Positions 52,528 through 62,178 of a stretch of 64,000 bases of DNA are shown here, one piece after another. Numbering within the stretch: position 1 is the stretch's first letter; the number at the start of each line of letters is the position of its first letter. The translations under genes were made by a program, and so were the position numbers. Under the pieces are notes generated by a model. The model was not told where the DNA came from and made no database searches. It saw nothing but the letters and a program-made list of their open reading frames with translations. Source of the DNA: JAFIFT01 sp020051095 (GTDB lineage Bacteria > Pseudomonadota > Gammaproteobacteria > Legionellales > Legionellaceae); assembly GCF_964199965.1 (NCBI RefSeq), contig NZ_CAXMZT010000011.1:1-64000 (forward strand), given 5' to 3'.

Positions 52528-54333
52528 TTACGCTACCGCATCCATTGCAAGCATCGTATTTTCGGACTGATTTTGCTCTAAGGTTTGCTTTAAACTCTGA
52601 TGAAGCGTGACTATGGCATTCTTTACTTCAACCGTCTCTTTGGGTTGAGTCGCAAAAAAGTTTTTACACTGTCCAAGTGACAATAAGGCGATGACCATAT
52701 TCGCCAATCCTTTTAACAAATTGATCAGTTTTTCCTTCGCAGGTTGGCTCAAATCGATTTCTTTTTCCTTATCTGCAATAAATTGACAGCATTCATTGAA
52801 AAATCCAAGAACATCTTCCTCATGCTTGATATCCTGGAGTAATTTAGGTTTATTATCTGTATAAAAATACTGCTTCTTTAGCCTCTTGATTTGTTCTTCA
52901 ACAGCCTTTAAGCATTCTTTTTCCTTATCAGTTAAGGTGTTGTCGCCATTCCATTGACCGGCACAAGTGGACACCACCTTGAAGGAATCATGCGAATATT
53001 CCAATATCTCACACAGGGCTACCTGCTTTTTCACAAATGCTATAGCCGATTTCAGTTTCTGATTGATAGCTTCTAATGCATTCAGTGGATTGTCAGCGGG
53101 TTGAAACTCATATGCTATTTTCTTAAGCGCTTGCACACACAAGTCATAATGGTGAGCACCTTTACTTTCTTTATCATCCAAGCACCATTTATCCAGACAT
53201 TGGTTGAATAGGGCTAATTGCCCCTGTGGTGAACAGAAGCTTTCGGCTGTTAATTCTGCCATCTTGGCAAAATCATCGGATGATATTTTATTTTTTATAT
53301 GAAGCTTTAGCTGCTCAACTTGTTCAAGTGTATTAAGCGCACCGATTAATATTTCCAGCGAAGGCTCCTTATCCCAGCTAGTCGAAAGTACCTTATTAAG
53401 GTATTCAGCGGTTAAGCCATACTGACCCTTTAATGCTTCTATTTTTTCGTTGATTGTATGAATGTCACTTTGAAGTTTGTAATAGCTTTGGAAGAAGCGA
53501 TCATCTAATTCTTTGGAAAATAAGTTACTAAATTTTTCATTCAAACTCTCATCGCTTAACTCAAATTGTATCTTGCTAAACTGCCATTGAATTAATTGAT
53601 TGCGGATATTAGCTTGCTTGTAGTTTGCTAAGTTTTTCAGTGCTTGTGGGTATTGAGCCACAAAGGTTGAAAATAGCTCGACTTCCCTATCCGCTTTTGG
53701 CGAATACATTTGTTGGAAAGACTCCAACCGATTTAAAAGAACTTGTGACATTTTGTCTGAACCATCCCATCGAGCCACATATTCCATGTTTTCACTGCTC
53801 TGAGCTGTACTTGTCACCGGTGCATTTTGCACATGAGCGATGAGAATCGACAAATAGGCATTTAATAACTCTCTTTTCGGTGAAGCCCCAATGCCTTCTC
53901 CAAGATTTGTTGGGGTCTCATTTTCATTAATCCGGGAATCTAATTGACAGCTACCCTCAACCAGCTTGATAAATTGCCCAAATCGGTCTCTATCTTTTTG
54001 TGAAAAATGGCTAAAATGATTTTTATACAGATCCGCTAATTTGTCTTGCTGACCATCCATATTAAATATCACAAAGTAGTCTTTTAAATATTGAGTGTTC
54101 CAACTATGGTCAGCAATTTTTTGACTTTCGAAGGATAGTTTTTTATAAAAATCCCAAAGTTCTTCAATCGCATTCTCTTTATATAAGTCTGGATCAGATA
54201 ATCCCAGCCGTTCTGGTGTCAAATGCAATGACTCCAAATTTCTGCGAATATTACTAACATTACTGACAAAATTCCAAAACGGATAAAAATCCGGATTGCT
54301 AGGATTGCCTGGAATTAGAGAATTATAACTCAT
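52528..54333 (-). CDS. Large helical protein of unknown function (effector candidate)
   Basis: I do not recognise this 601-aa protein. It is soluble, helix-rich and Leu/Lys/Gln-rich with several likely coiled coils (residues about 240-340 and 440-500). One weak hydrophobic stretch lies near LINLLKGLANMVIALLSLG. No enzyme motif is seen. In Legionella such large soluble helical proteins are often Dot/Icm substrates, but the C-terminus (QSENTMLAMDAVA) gives only weak support. Confidence 0.6.
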   Translation of the reverse strand: MSYNSLIPGNPSNPDFYPFWNFVSNVSNIRRNLESLHLTPERLGLSDPDLYKENAIEELWDFYKKLSFESQKIADHSWNTQYLKDYFVIFNMDGQQDKLADLYKNHFSHFSQKDRDRFGQFIKLVEGSCQLDSRINENETPTNLGEGIGASPKRELLNAYLSILIAHVQNAPVTSTAQSSENMEYVARWDGSDKMSQVLLNRLESFQQMYSPKADREVELFSTFVAQYPQALKNLANYKQANIRNQLIQWQFSKIQFELSDESLNEKFSNLFSKELDDRFFQSYYKLQSDIHTINEKIEALKGQYGLTAEYLNKVLSTSWDKEPSLEILIGALNTLEQVEQLKLHIKNKISSDDFAKMAELTAESFCSPQGQLALFNQCLDKWCLDDKESKGAHHYDLCVQALKKIAYEFQPADNPLNALEAINQKLKSAIAFVKKQVALCEILEYSHDSFKVVSTCAGQWNGDNTLTDKEKECLKAVEEQIKRLKKQYFYTDNKPKLLQDIKHEEDVLGFFNECCQFIADKEKEIDLSQPAKEKLINLLKGLANMVIALLSLGQCKNFFATQPKETVEVKNAIVTLHQSLKQTLEQNQSENTMLAMDAVA

Positions 54334-54848
54334 AAGAAAAGCCTGTTAATGAATCAATGAAAATACCAATTGTAACACAATATTAGAGCATACCGAATAA
54401 ATACAATCTATTTAGTCTTTTTTTAAGTCTTATTTTATGTAAGACGACCAACTAGAAACGATTATTGTAAATTTCAGTTACAGAATTGTAAAGTATAATT
54501 ATTGTGTTAGTCAAGGAATCAATGATCTTTTAGTCAAAAATATATGCACAGTGCATTTATTGAGAGTTTTTATACAATTTGAATGAATCAGGACTTCTAA
54601 ATAACTTGCTTCATGTTCCCTTCTCCCCATGTCTGGGGAGAAGGTGCCCAAAGGGCGGATGAGGGGTTGTTGAATCGAAGATATTATTTTGATGAATAGC
54701 GCATAGCGCGTGAAATGCTTACGAAAAAGCCCCCTCAGCCTGGGATAGATGAAAGGGCCGTCGATTCAGTGTAAACCCGGGTTGATTGATACACTCTTTT
54801 GGGCGCGGATAGATACCCGTGATAGATTAAGATTAACTCCTGCCAACA
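54334..54848. other. Intergenic gap with a palindromic repeat
   Basis: This 515-bp gap between the 601-aa gene and ssb has no convincing gene. It holds an inverted repeat, CCTTCTCCCC/GGGGAGAAGG (54619-54628 and 54635-54644, 6-nt loop), followed by GGGCGGATGAGGGG, a common form of dispersed intergenic repeat. The rest is AT-rich. Confidence 0.6.
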
Positions 54849-55349
54849 TTAAAACGGGACATCATCATCCAAATCATCAAACGCTTGTGGTGCCGGGGAT
54901 TGGTTAGGCGCTTTTGCGGCTGGCTGACTTGCGGGTGCAGCATCGGCATAAGCTGGTGGAGCCGATTGATAGGCATTATCGCCAGGAAATGCAGGCGATT
55001 GGCCAGCAGCTCCACGGCCATCTAGCATTTGCAAATCGTTTGCAATAATTTCCGTGGTGTAACGGTCTTGGCCTTGCTGATCTTGCCATTTCCGTGTTCT
55101 TAAACTGCCTTCGATGTATACCTTACTGCCCTTGCGCAAATATTCACCGGCAATTTCGCCCAAACGGTTAAAGCAAGAGACTCGATGCCATTCTGTACGT
55201 TCTTGTCGTTCTCCTGTTTGCTTGTCCTTCCAGCTCTCACTGGTAGCAATAGACAATGTGGCAACGGGGGCACCGCTAGGCATGTACCTGACTTCTGGAT
55301 CGCTGCCTAAATTACCAATTAGGATAACTTTATTAATACCTCTGGCCAT
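54849..55349 (-). CDS. ssb: Single-stranded DNA-binding protein
   Basis: This 166-aa chromosomal SSB has the OB fold (MARGINKVILIGNLGSDPEVRY, WHRVSCFNRLGEIAGEYLRKG) and a Pro/Ala/Gln-rich linker. The acidic tail DDLDDDVPF binds partners such as RecQ and PriA. GGAG precedes the ATG. Confidence 0.97.
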   Translation of the reverse strand: MARGINKVILIGNLGSDPEVRYMPSGAPVATLSIATSESWKDKQTGERQERTEWHRVSCFNRLGEIAGEYLRKGSKVYIEGSLRTRKWQDQQGQDRYTTEIIANDLQMLDGRGAAGQSPAFPGDNAYQSAPPAYADAAPASQPAAKAPNQSPAPQAFDDLDDDVPF

Positions 55350-55471
55350 GAATTTTCTCCTTTGCGAAAGTTAAACGTTACATATTATCCATTTTATTTC
55401 GTACCTTAGGGGACGACCCAAAGCACGAGACAGACTATTGTAGCGCACTTTCATTAATTATAAATAGCTAG

Positions 55472-55516
55472 GTAACGTGACTAAATTTCTCAACAAGCGA
55501 ACTTTAGTCACGTTAC
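55472..55516. repeat. Strong 14-bp inverted repeat between ppiB and ssb
   Basis: GTAACGTGACTAAA (55472-55485) and its exact reverse complement (55503-55516) flank a 17-nt loop. It is 123 bp upstream of ssb and 82 bp downstream of ppiB. No T-run follows on either strand, so it is not a standard terminator. It could be a regulatory hairpin or a small mobile repeat. Confidence 0.7.
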
Positions 55517-55597
55517 TTAATAAAAACCTTTACCCAAAAACGTTAACGCACCATTTTTAGTGTTGCCCTTGCTTACCCTATTTAAGCACAACTGATT

Positions 55598-56095
55598 TTA
55601 GATGTCAGCTGACTCGATGGTTTCAATAACAATCGTTTCTTTGGGGACATCAGCGTGCCCCATGTGGACGCCTGTTTTGACTTTAGCGATTTTATCAACC
55701 ACATCCATCCCATCAACCACTTCGCCAAAAACGCAATATCCGTAGCCTTGCATATCTTCCGAGGTAAAGTTGAGAAAGTCATTATCCACTAAATTAATGA
55801 AAAATTGCGCTGTTGCGGAGTGAGGATTGCTAGTGCGCGCCATGGCAATGGTTCCACGCTTATTTGGCTTGGCTTGTTTTGCCTCATTCTCAACCGGTTG
55901 TTTGGTGGATTTTGTTTCCATCTCTTCCGTAAGGCCACCACCTTGAATCATAAAGGAATCAATGACCCGGTGGAAAATGGTATTTTCATAAAATCCATCC
56001 GCCACATACTGCTTAAAGTTAGCACTGGTTTTGGGTGCATTTTCTTCATCTAATTTAATGGTGATATCACCAAGATTTGTTTTTATCGTATACAT
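55598..56095 (-). CDS. ppiB: Peptidyl-prolyl cis-trans isomerase (cyclophilin)
   Basis: This 165-aa cytoplasmic cyclophilin catalyses proline isomerisation. It shows FHRVIDSFMIQGGG and the active-site neighbourhood ATAQFFINLVDN, with FGEVVDGMDVVDKIA at the end. The ATG at 56095 is chosen (MYTIKTNLGDI); the longer frame runs into tgt. GAGGG lies upstream. Confidence 0.96.
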   Translation of the reverse strand: MYTIKTNLGDITIKLDEENAPKTSANFKQYVADGFYENTIFHRVIDSFMIQGGGLTEEMETKSTKQPVENEAKQAKPNKRGTIAMARTSNPHSATAQFFINLVDNDFLNFTSEDMQGYGYCVFGEVVDGMDVVDKIAKVKTGVHMGHADVPKETIVIETIESADI

Positions 56096-56105
56096 AAAAC
56101 CCTCT

Positions 56106-57281
56106 TTATTGTTTTGAATCATTTGAAGCACAAGACAAGATATGTTCACGCATAGTAAAACAAACATCTTGTAACACATGGATATTATGAATGCATGCCA
56201 ACGCCGTAAAAGATCCTGCCTTTTGCTTGATTAGCTTGTGCAAATCAGCTCGGGTGTAATGTCGACATGTCAAACACTGGCAATCAGCCATGATAGGGGC
56301 CTTATCATCCATATATTGGCCTTTTTTAATTTGCAAGCGATGGTTATCGAACTCACTTTCAAACTTTAACCAATGCCCGCATGGCACAACTTTGCCATGA
56401 TAAAGCGCACCATGCCTTGCATTCCTCGTTGGTGCGACACAGTCAAACATATCCACCCCTTGCTCAACCACATCGAGCAAATCCTGAGGCGACATGCCTA
56501 CTCCCATACTATATCGGGGTTTTTGCTCGGGCAAATAACGATGAATGCCTGACAAAATTTCCACCGTAGCAGGCATATTAAACCCGATGCTTTCACCACC
56601 AATCGCAATCCCATCCAACGGTAAGCTGGTAACATACTCCGCACTTTCTTGCCGTAAATCATCATACAGCCCACCTTGAATGATGCCAAATAAGGCTTGA
56701 AAATAGCCATAGTCTGACAACGGATTTACTTGATGATAAGCCAACGATTGCCCTAACCAACGATGCGTTCTTTCCATGATACACTGGACTTGGTCCTTGG
56801 TGGCGCTATCCGGTGTGCACTGGTCAAAAGCCATAATGATATCCGCACCAATTGTTTTTTGAGTGGCTAATGACATTTCTGGTGTCATATGAATCACTTT
56901 GTCACTTTGAGGCAAAGTAAAATGAGCGCCCGTTTCATCAATGCGGCATAACGTTTCATCTTTGGATAAGCTAAACACCTGAAACCCACCGCTATCGGTT
57001 AACATCGGGCCTGACCACCCCATAAATCGATGCATCCCCCCCGCATTTCTAATAACGTCCATGCCGGGTGCACATAGCATATGATAGGTATTACCCCCTA
57101 AAATGATTTGACTGCCTGCCTGTTGCAACTCGGATATTGTCATGTTATTGACACCCGCTCGTGTACCAACAGGCATAAAGACTGGGGTTATGAAGCTTCC
57201 ATGATACGTGTGCACTCGGCAAACCCGCGCTCGATTATGCGGGTGCTGAGCAACTAAATCCAAGGAAAACACATCATTCAT
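56106..57281 (-). CDS. tgt: Queuine tRNA-ribosyltransferase
   Basis: This 391-aa enzyme exchanges guanine 34 for preQ1 in tRNAs for Asn, Asp, His and Tyr. It shows the catalytic region GPMLTDSGGFQVFSL and the nucleophile Asp region VDMFDCVAPTRNARHG. The zinc site is CQCLTCRHYTRADLHKLI. It precedes ppiB on the same strand. Confidence 0.97.
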   Translation of the reverse strand: MNDVFSLDLVAQHPHNRARVCRVHTYHGSFITPVFMPVGTRAGVNNMTISELQQAGSQIILGGNTYHMLCAPGMDVIRNAGGMHRFMGWSGPMLTDSGGFQVFSLSKDETLCRIDETGAHFTLPQSDKVIHMTPEMSLATQKTIGADIIMAFDQCTPDSATKDQVQCIMERTHRWLGQSLAYHQVNPLSDYGYFQALFGIIQGGLYDDLRQESAEYVTSLPLDGIAIGGESIGFNMPATVEILSGIHRYLPEQKPRYSMGVGMSPQDLLDVVEQGVDMFDCVAPTRNARHGALYHGKVVPCGHWLKFESEFDNHRLQIKKGQYMDDKAPIMADCQCLTCRHYTRADLHKLIKQKAGSFTALACIHNIHVLQDVCFTMREHILSCASNDSKQ

Positions 57282-57340
57282 AGGCTAATCAAAAAATGGG
57301 TAAGTATATACCCAATTAACTTCAAAATGCTAGTTTTATG

Positions 57341-57838
57341 CTATCCATTTTTTCGCCTTAAAATAATTAAGAGACTCGATACTAAGACTACCGCCACAAA
57401 ATACAATAATCCCCATGCTGGGAGAGGCAATCCGAGAACATGATATTGTTCATGGGCGCAATCACCCGTTCCCATGAATACCGCCTCGATTACAGCTTGC
57501 CAAGGAAAATAATGAACCAGGGTATTAAGGCTAGGCATGCAAGCTGGTACAGCATCAGGCGGAAGGCTATGTAACCAAAGTTGTCGACCTGAGAAATAAA
57601 CGCCTAACAAGGCAAAGCAAGTCATGATAATCATGACAGCTAACCAGCCGCTTTTCTCCACGCGACGTGACGCGAGAAATCCCAGCAAAGCAATCGATGC
57701 CGTGCAATATCGTTGCATGAGGCATAAAACGCAAGGAGTAAGGTTTAAGTGATGCTCTAGGTACAAGGAATAACCAACTACCAATGCGCTAATCAAACTT
57801 AATAACAACAGGCTAACGCGTACTTGGATTGCTGTCAT
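57341..57838 (-). CDS. dsbB: DsbB disulfide oxidoreductase
   Basis: This 165-aa inner-membrane protein reoxidises DsbA with quinones. It has four helices, the Cys pair CVLC in the first periplasmic loop, and the second pair in CMPSL ... DCAHEQ. LMQRY follows CVLC, as usual. Its ATG overlaps the stop of the upstream cytochrome gene. Confidence 0.95.
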   Translation of the reverse strand: MTAIQVRVSLLLLSLISALVVGYSLYLEHHLNLTPCVLCLMQRYCTASIALLGFLASRRVEKSGWLAVMIIMTCFALLGVYFSGRQLWLHSLPPDAVPACMPSLNTLVHYFPWQAVIEAVFMGTGDCAHEQYHVLGLPLPAWGLLYFVAVVLVSSLLIILRRKNG

Positions 57839-58290
57839 TAACTTTTCCTAGGCAACATATACTCAATGGCTTCTTTGATATCCTTATCACTACAATCTAA
57901 GCAAGTTCCCTTGGCAGGCATCGCGTTTTTACCTTTAATCGCTGAGGCAACAAGCTCGTCCATTTTCATCTTTGCAAGACGAGGCTCCCATGCTGCTTTA
58001 TCACGAAATATCGGGGCACCTGCAAGGCCAGACTTATGGCAAACTGCGCAGTATTGTTGGTAAATTTCTTCACCCGGTTCTTTTGCAACTTGCTCAGGTT
58101 GAGCAGGCTGCTTTTCAACTGGTGTTTGAGCATCTGCATTTTGTAGGCGAACACTGCCAACAGGGGCAATCCGCTCTTGTACCACTTGACGATCATAGTC
58201 ATCAGCATGCACTGAGGTAAACATTACGGCCAATATTGTGAATATCGATGCTCTTAGCATAATCAAATTCTTAGGTAACCAAGATCTCAA
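57838..58290 (-). CDS. Cytochrome c5-like protein
   Basis: This 150-aa periplasmic cytochrome has a signal peptide (residues 1-30, MRSWLPKNLIMLRASIFTILAVMFTSVHA is the region) and a CxxCH heme site (CAVCHKSG). AMPAKGTCLDCSD carries the Met ligand and the extra Cys pair typical of c5-type cytochromes. It likely transfers electrons in respiration and overlaps dsbB by one base. Confidence 0.9.
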   Translation of the reverse strand: MRSWLPKNLIMLRASIFTILAVMFTSVHADDYDRQVVQERIAPVGSVRLQNADAQTPVEKQPAQPEQVAKEPGEEIYQQYCAVCHKSGLAGAPIFRDKAAWEPRLAKMKMDELVASAIKGKNAMPAKGTCLDCSDKDIKEAIEYMLPRKS

Positions 58291-58342
58291 TATACCGCCA
58301 ATCTATCAATTTTTCCAGTATCACTTGCTTTACAAAAAGGCG

Positions 58343-59371
58343 TTATCCCGCCATCAAAATTTCTTCTGCATCTAATTCTTCTAAATACTGGTGATATGAC
58401 AAAATTTTATCTTTATCCAATTCAAACAAGACGTTGCCTTTGAGATGCGTATAATAATAAGTATGTTGAGAAACAAAGCGTTGCGCTGGGACAATCATTT
58501 TATCCCATTCCACATCTTTCTTTGCTAAAATATCGGTTTGCCAAAAACAGGGTAATACTTCGCGATTAACTAATTTTTCCAATATGTCATCACTGGCCCC
58601 CGCATCATAAGCCAGATCGCAGTAGTTACGCATGTCTTGTTCTGTTTTTACAATTAAAAAGCTAACATTGGCATCATCATCCAGCATTAATAAACTTCCC
58701 GAATAGTCGGCTAAATAGTACTCTTCAATACGTTGTTCAGCGCAATAATGTCGAAAAAATTCAGCAAATAATTTATCTTGTAAACAACTGGGAGATGAGA
58801 CTGAGAGCATGCGAGTAATCATATCCGACATTGTCAGAAAATACTGATACTGTAGCTCGTAAATGCTTTTCGTAATTAATTCGGCTGCATGAGGATCGCT
58901 TTTTTTGATGTAGCGATCGATCAACCCTTCATTAAAGGCCTGTATCGCCAATGCCTCGTCTGCTTGACCAGTCAGCAGAATTTTTTTGATACTACTGTCT
59001 TCTATGCGCCGGCAAAACTCTAAACCATCAATACCAGGCATTGCATAATCAACAACAACAACCGAGATTTCTGAAAAGCGTCGAGGATTATAAACTTCCG
59101 CATGAATCGCAGCTAAATCAAGGTTGACGGTGTGGTTGGTTAAGGGGCAATTTTTTGCCTCCGTATACTCAGTAATGCAACGCTGACTCAATAAATCCAA
59201 TTCACATCGCTTTTCGCGAATGCAATCTAGCGCATGGAATGGCGAATCAAACACACGATACGCTAATCCTTCATCAAGCTGCAAAACAAAGTTCAGTAGG
59301 AAATCGCGACTATCATCAACGAAAACAGCGGATGTAGGAAAATAGCAAGTAGGTATAGAAGAGTAATGCAT
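58343..59371 (-). CDS. Response regulator with unknown output domain
   Basis: This 342-aa protein has an N-terminal receiver domain. The acidic pocket is VFVDDSRDF, the phosphoacceptor Asp is in VVVDYAMPGIDGLEF, the Thr is in LLTGQAD and the Lys in RYIKKSDP. An insert of about 40 residues sits between the acidic pocket and the Asp, which is longer than usual. The C-terminal half (about 190 aa) has no known output domain. No histidine kinase is beside it. Confidence 0.85.
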   Translation of the reverse strand: MHYSSIPTCYFPTSAVFVDDSRDFLLNFVLQLDEGLAYRVFDSPFHALDCIREKRCELDLLSQRCITEYTEAKNCPLTNHTVNLDLAAIHAEVYNPRRFSEISVVVVDYAMPGIDGLEFCRRIEDSSIKKILLTGQADEALAIQAFNEGLIDRYIKKSDPHAAELITKSIYELQYQYFLTMSDMITRMLSVSSPSCLQDKLFAEFFRHYCAEQRIEEYYLADYSGSLLMLDDDANVSFLIVKTEQDMRNYCDLAYDAGASDDILEKLVNREVLPCFWQTDILAKKDVEWDKMIVPAQRFVSQHTYYYTHLKGNVLFELDKDKILSYHQYLEELDAEEILMAG

Positions 59372-59482
59372 AGCTCCTCCTGAGCAAGCGTTCCAGTCAA
59401 TACATCATCTGAACACCGCATTGAACAAACCTCGTCCAAAGCCTGTTGTTAAATGCAGTTTATCATGAGCAAAGCGCAATTG

Positions 59483-60196
59483 CTATTGCAAGCAGGCCTG
59501 TAAAAATAAGTCCATCGACTCAAAAGCCCGTTTTGCCGCCGTCTGACTATACACGGTGCCTAATTTCGCATCCTGTGCAAGCGGATTTGTAAATGCATGG
59601 ACAGTGCCGCCATACATATGCACTTGCCAATCAGCTTTCTTTTGAGTCATTTCATCACAAAAGGTTTGAACGGCCTGGGGGTCAACCATCGGATCATCAT
59701 ATCCATGCAAAACCAGCACGTTTGCTTTAATCGCTCTATCCGTAGCCTGCTCGGGGGCATTCAGTAAGCCATGCAGGCTGACAACACCCTTGACATCTTC
59801 CCCACTTCGCGCCAAATCCAAAACACATAGCCCGCCAAAGCAAAAACCAATCGCAGCAATTTTAGTAGCATCAACAGCAGGCATGCTTTTCGCCGCACTG
59901 AGGGCAGCCAACAAACGACCAAGTAAAAGGTTCCTATCATTAAGTAAAGGCATCATCAACGCCTGCTTTTCTTCATTTGTTTGGCCCGTTTTGCCATTCC
60001 CATACATATCAACAGCAATACCAACATACCCTTTTTTCGATAAGTCGATTGCATGCTGACAAGCAAATTCATTGCAACCCGACCAATCATGGACGACTAA
60101 GACAGCTGGACGAGGTTGATTAGGGTTACCCTCATGCGCAACAAACCCACAACATGTAACTCCTTGATGTTCATAGTTAAATTCTGTTTTTTTCAT
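59483..60196 (-). CDS. Dienelactone hydrolase family protein
   Basis: This 237-aa alpha/beta hydrolase has the Cys nucleophile in IGFCFGGLCVL, the Asp in VLHGYDDPMVDP and the His in GGTVHAFTNP. These form a Cys-Asp-His triad as in dienelactone hydrolases. The natural substrate is not known. Confidence 0.92.
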   Translation of the reverse strand: MKKTEFNYEHQGVTCCGFVAHEGNPNQPRPAVLVVHDWSGCNEFACQHAIDLSKKGYVGIAVDMYGNGKTGQTNEEKQALMMPLLNDRNLLLGRLLAALSAAKSMPAVDATKIAAIGFCFGGLCVLDLARSGEDVKGVVSLHGLLNAPEQATDRAIKANVLVLHGYDDPMVDPQAVQTFCDEMTQKKADWQVHMYGGTVHAFTNPLAQDAKLGTVYSQTAAKRAFESMDLFLQACLQ

Positions 60197-60336
60197 GCTT
60201 TTGCCTCTTAATTCTTATTAAATAAATGCCTTTAATCTGATATAGTCTAAAATTATACCCAAGACACTTCAAAATACTAGGGACATTCCCAACGGAACCC
60301 CTCTCATTTTACAAAGGGATTTAATAGGAGAACTTT

Positions 60337-60774
60337 ATGAGTCAATATTTGGATAAAATGTGCGTCGTGCTCGCAAATACTTATGCACTATATCTTAAAA
60401 CACAAAATTACCATTGGCATGTGAAAGGCCCCAATTTCAAATCGTTGCATGAATTATTTGAGGGTCAATATATTGAATTAGCAGATGCCGTTGACAAAAT
60501 AGCAGAGCGCATCTTAACCATGGGCCACAATGCACCGGCTACCTTCAAACAGTTTGAGAAACTAAAAACCATCAAAGATGGTGACAGCAATAAAGCTGCG
60601 AACGATATGGTTCTGGAATTAGCGAATGATAATACGCTTATGAGCGAGTTTCTCAATGAGGTTATTCAAATCGCCAGCAAACACCATGATGAAGGATCCG
60701 TTGCCTTATTGGGAGAACGGATTGCAGCACATGAAAAAGCCATGTGGATGCTTGGTGCTTCCAAGGAAAGATAA
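60337..60774 (+). CDS. dps: Dps/ferritin-like protein
   Basis: This 145-aa ferritin-like protein stores iron and protects DNA from peroxide. The ferroxidase signature QNYHWHVKGPNFKSLHELFEGQY and DAVDKIAERILTMGH are present. No basic N-terminal tail is present, so DNA binding may be weak. AGGAG precedes the ATG. Confidence 0.93.
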   Translation: MSQYLDKMCVVLANTYALYLKTQNYHWHVKGPNFKSLHELFEGQYIELADAVDKIAERILTMGHNAPATFKQFEKLKTIKDGDSNKAANDMVLELANDNTLMSEFLNEVIQIASKHHDEGSVALLGERIAAHEKAMWMLGASKER

Positions 60775-60828
60775 AAAATAGACGGCGCGCTCTGTGTTTA
60801 GTCTAACAAGTGAAGGTAAGGACAGAGC

Positions 60829-62178
60829 TTACAGTATCTGCAGCATGTCTTGTAGATGTTTTATCGGCTCTATTTTTAGATCCACCGATTGTTTTGGGGC
60901 ATTGGCATAGGGAAGAATTGCTCGTTTAAAGCCATGTTTAGCGGCTTCTTTTAAACGCTCTTGACCGCTTTGGACTGGACGAATTTCACCTGCCAACCCA
61001 ACTTCTCCGAAAATCACCGTTTCTCTATCTAATATGCGGTTGCGGAGACTGGAAACAATTGCTGCCATCAGTGCCAAATCACTGGCTGTTTCGGTGACTT
61101 TTACCCCACCAACCACATTGATAAATACATCCTGATCGTAGGTAGCAATACCACCATGCCGATGCAAAACCGCTAATAAAATTGCCAGTCGGCTATGATC
61201 GAGCCCCGCTGTCACACGTTTTGGTTGAGAACCATGGGATTCATCCACTAAGGCTTGTAATTCGACGAGTAAAGGACGAGATCCTTCCCAAGTCACCATG
61301 ATGGCACTGCCTGGCGTGGGTTCAGGCTGTCGTGATAGAAAAATGGCAGACGGGTTGGTGACCTCTTTTAAACCGCGATCGGTCATGGCAAAGACACCTA
61401 ACTCATTGACAGCACCGAAGCGGTTTTTAATGGCTCGAATGACTCGAAAGCGGCTATCGCTTTGTCCCTCAAAATATAAAACTGAATCAACCATATGCTC
61501 CAAAACTCTTGGCCCTGCTAGGGCGCCATCTTTGGTAACATGTCCCACTAAAAAGACTGCCGTTTGCGTCATTTTTGCATATCGAACAATCTGGGCGGTG
61601 GATTCTCTAACTTGACTCACCCCACCCGGTGCAGCGCTTATTGAGTCGGTAAATATCGTTTGCACTGAATCAATCACCATCACTCTTGGCTTTTCATTAT
61701 TCGCGTGGTGCAATATGGTTTCAACGTTTGTTTCAGCTAATAATCGAAGGCCTTTAATAGGCAACTGCAACCGTCTTGCACGCATTGCAACTTGTTGCAG
61801 TGACTCCTCACCTGTCACATATAAAACAGCATCCTCTTGTGCTAAATTTGCTAGACACTGTAACAATAAGGTTGACTTCCCAATGCCAGGGTCACCCCCT
61901 AACAGCACAACCGAACCATCCACTAATCCACCACCTAAAACGCGATTAAGCTCAGACAGTTTCGAGTCTAGCCTGGCTTGAGTATCCAGGGAAACTTCTT
62001 CAACGGAGGTAACGGATGAACGTTCATTAGCCCAGTTCTGATTTCTTGGATTTGACTTTGTCGATGCGACCGCCTCTTCTGCAAGCGTATTCCATTGCCC
62101 ACATTGATTGCATTGCCCTGCCCATTGCCAATACGTGGCAGCGCATTGACTGCAAACATAACGCGTTTTGGTTTTCAT
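60829..62178 (-). CDS. radA: DNA repair protein RadA
   Basis: This 449-aa protein acts in recombination-branch processing. It has the N-terminal zinc finger (CSQCAATYWQWAGQ, then CNQCGQW), Walker A GGDPGIGKSTLLLQ, the KNRFG motif and a Lon-like C-terminal domain. The ATG overlaps the serS stop (ATGA). Confidence 0.97.
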   Translation of the reverse strand: MKTKTRYVCSQCAATYWQWAGQCNQCGQWNTLAEEAVASTKSNPRNQNWANERSSVTSVEEVSLDTQARLDSKLSELNRVLGGGLVDGSVVLLGGDPGIGKSTLLLQCLANLAQEDAVLYVTGEESLQQVAMRARRLQLPIKGLRLLAETNVETILHHANNEKPRVMVIDSVQTIFTDSISAAPGGVSQVRESTAQIVRYAKMTQTAVFLVGHVTKDGALAGPRVLEHMVDSVLYFEGQSDSRFRVIRAIKNRFGAVNELGVFAMTDRGLKEVTNPSAIFLSRQPEPTPGSAIMVTWEGSRPLLVELQALVDESHGSQPKRVTAGLDHSRLAILLAVLHRHGGIATYDQDVFINVVGGVKVTETASDLALMAAIVSSLRNRILDRETVIFGEVGLAGEIRPVQSGQERLKEAAKHGFKRAILPYANAPKQSVDLKIEPIKHLQDMLQIL

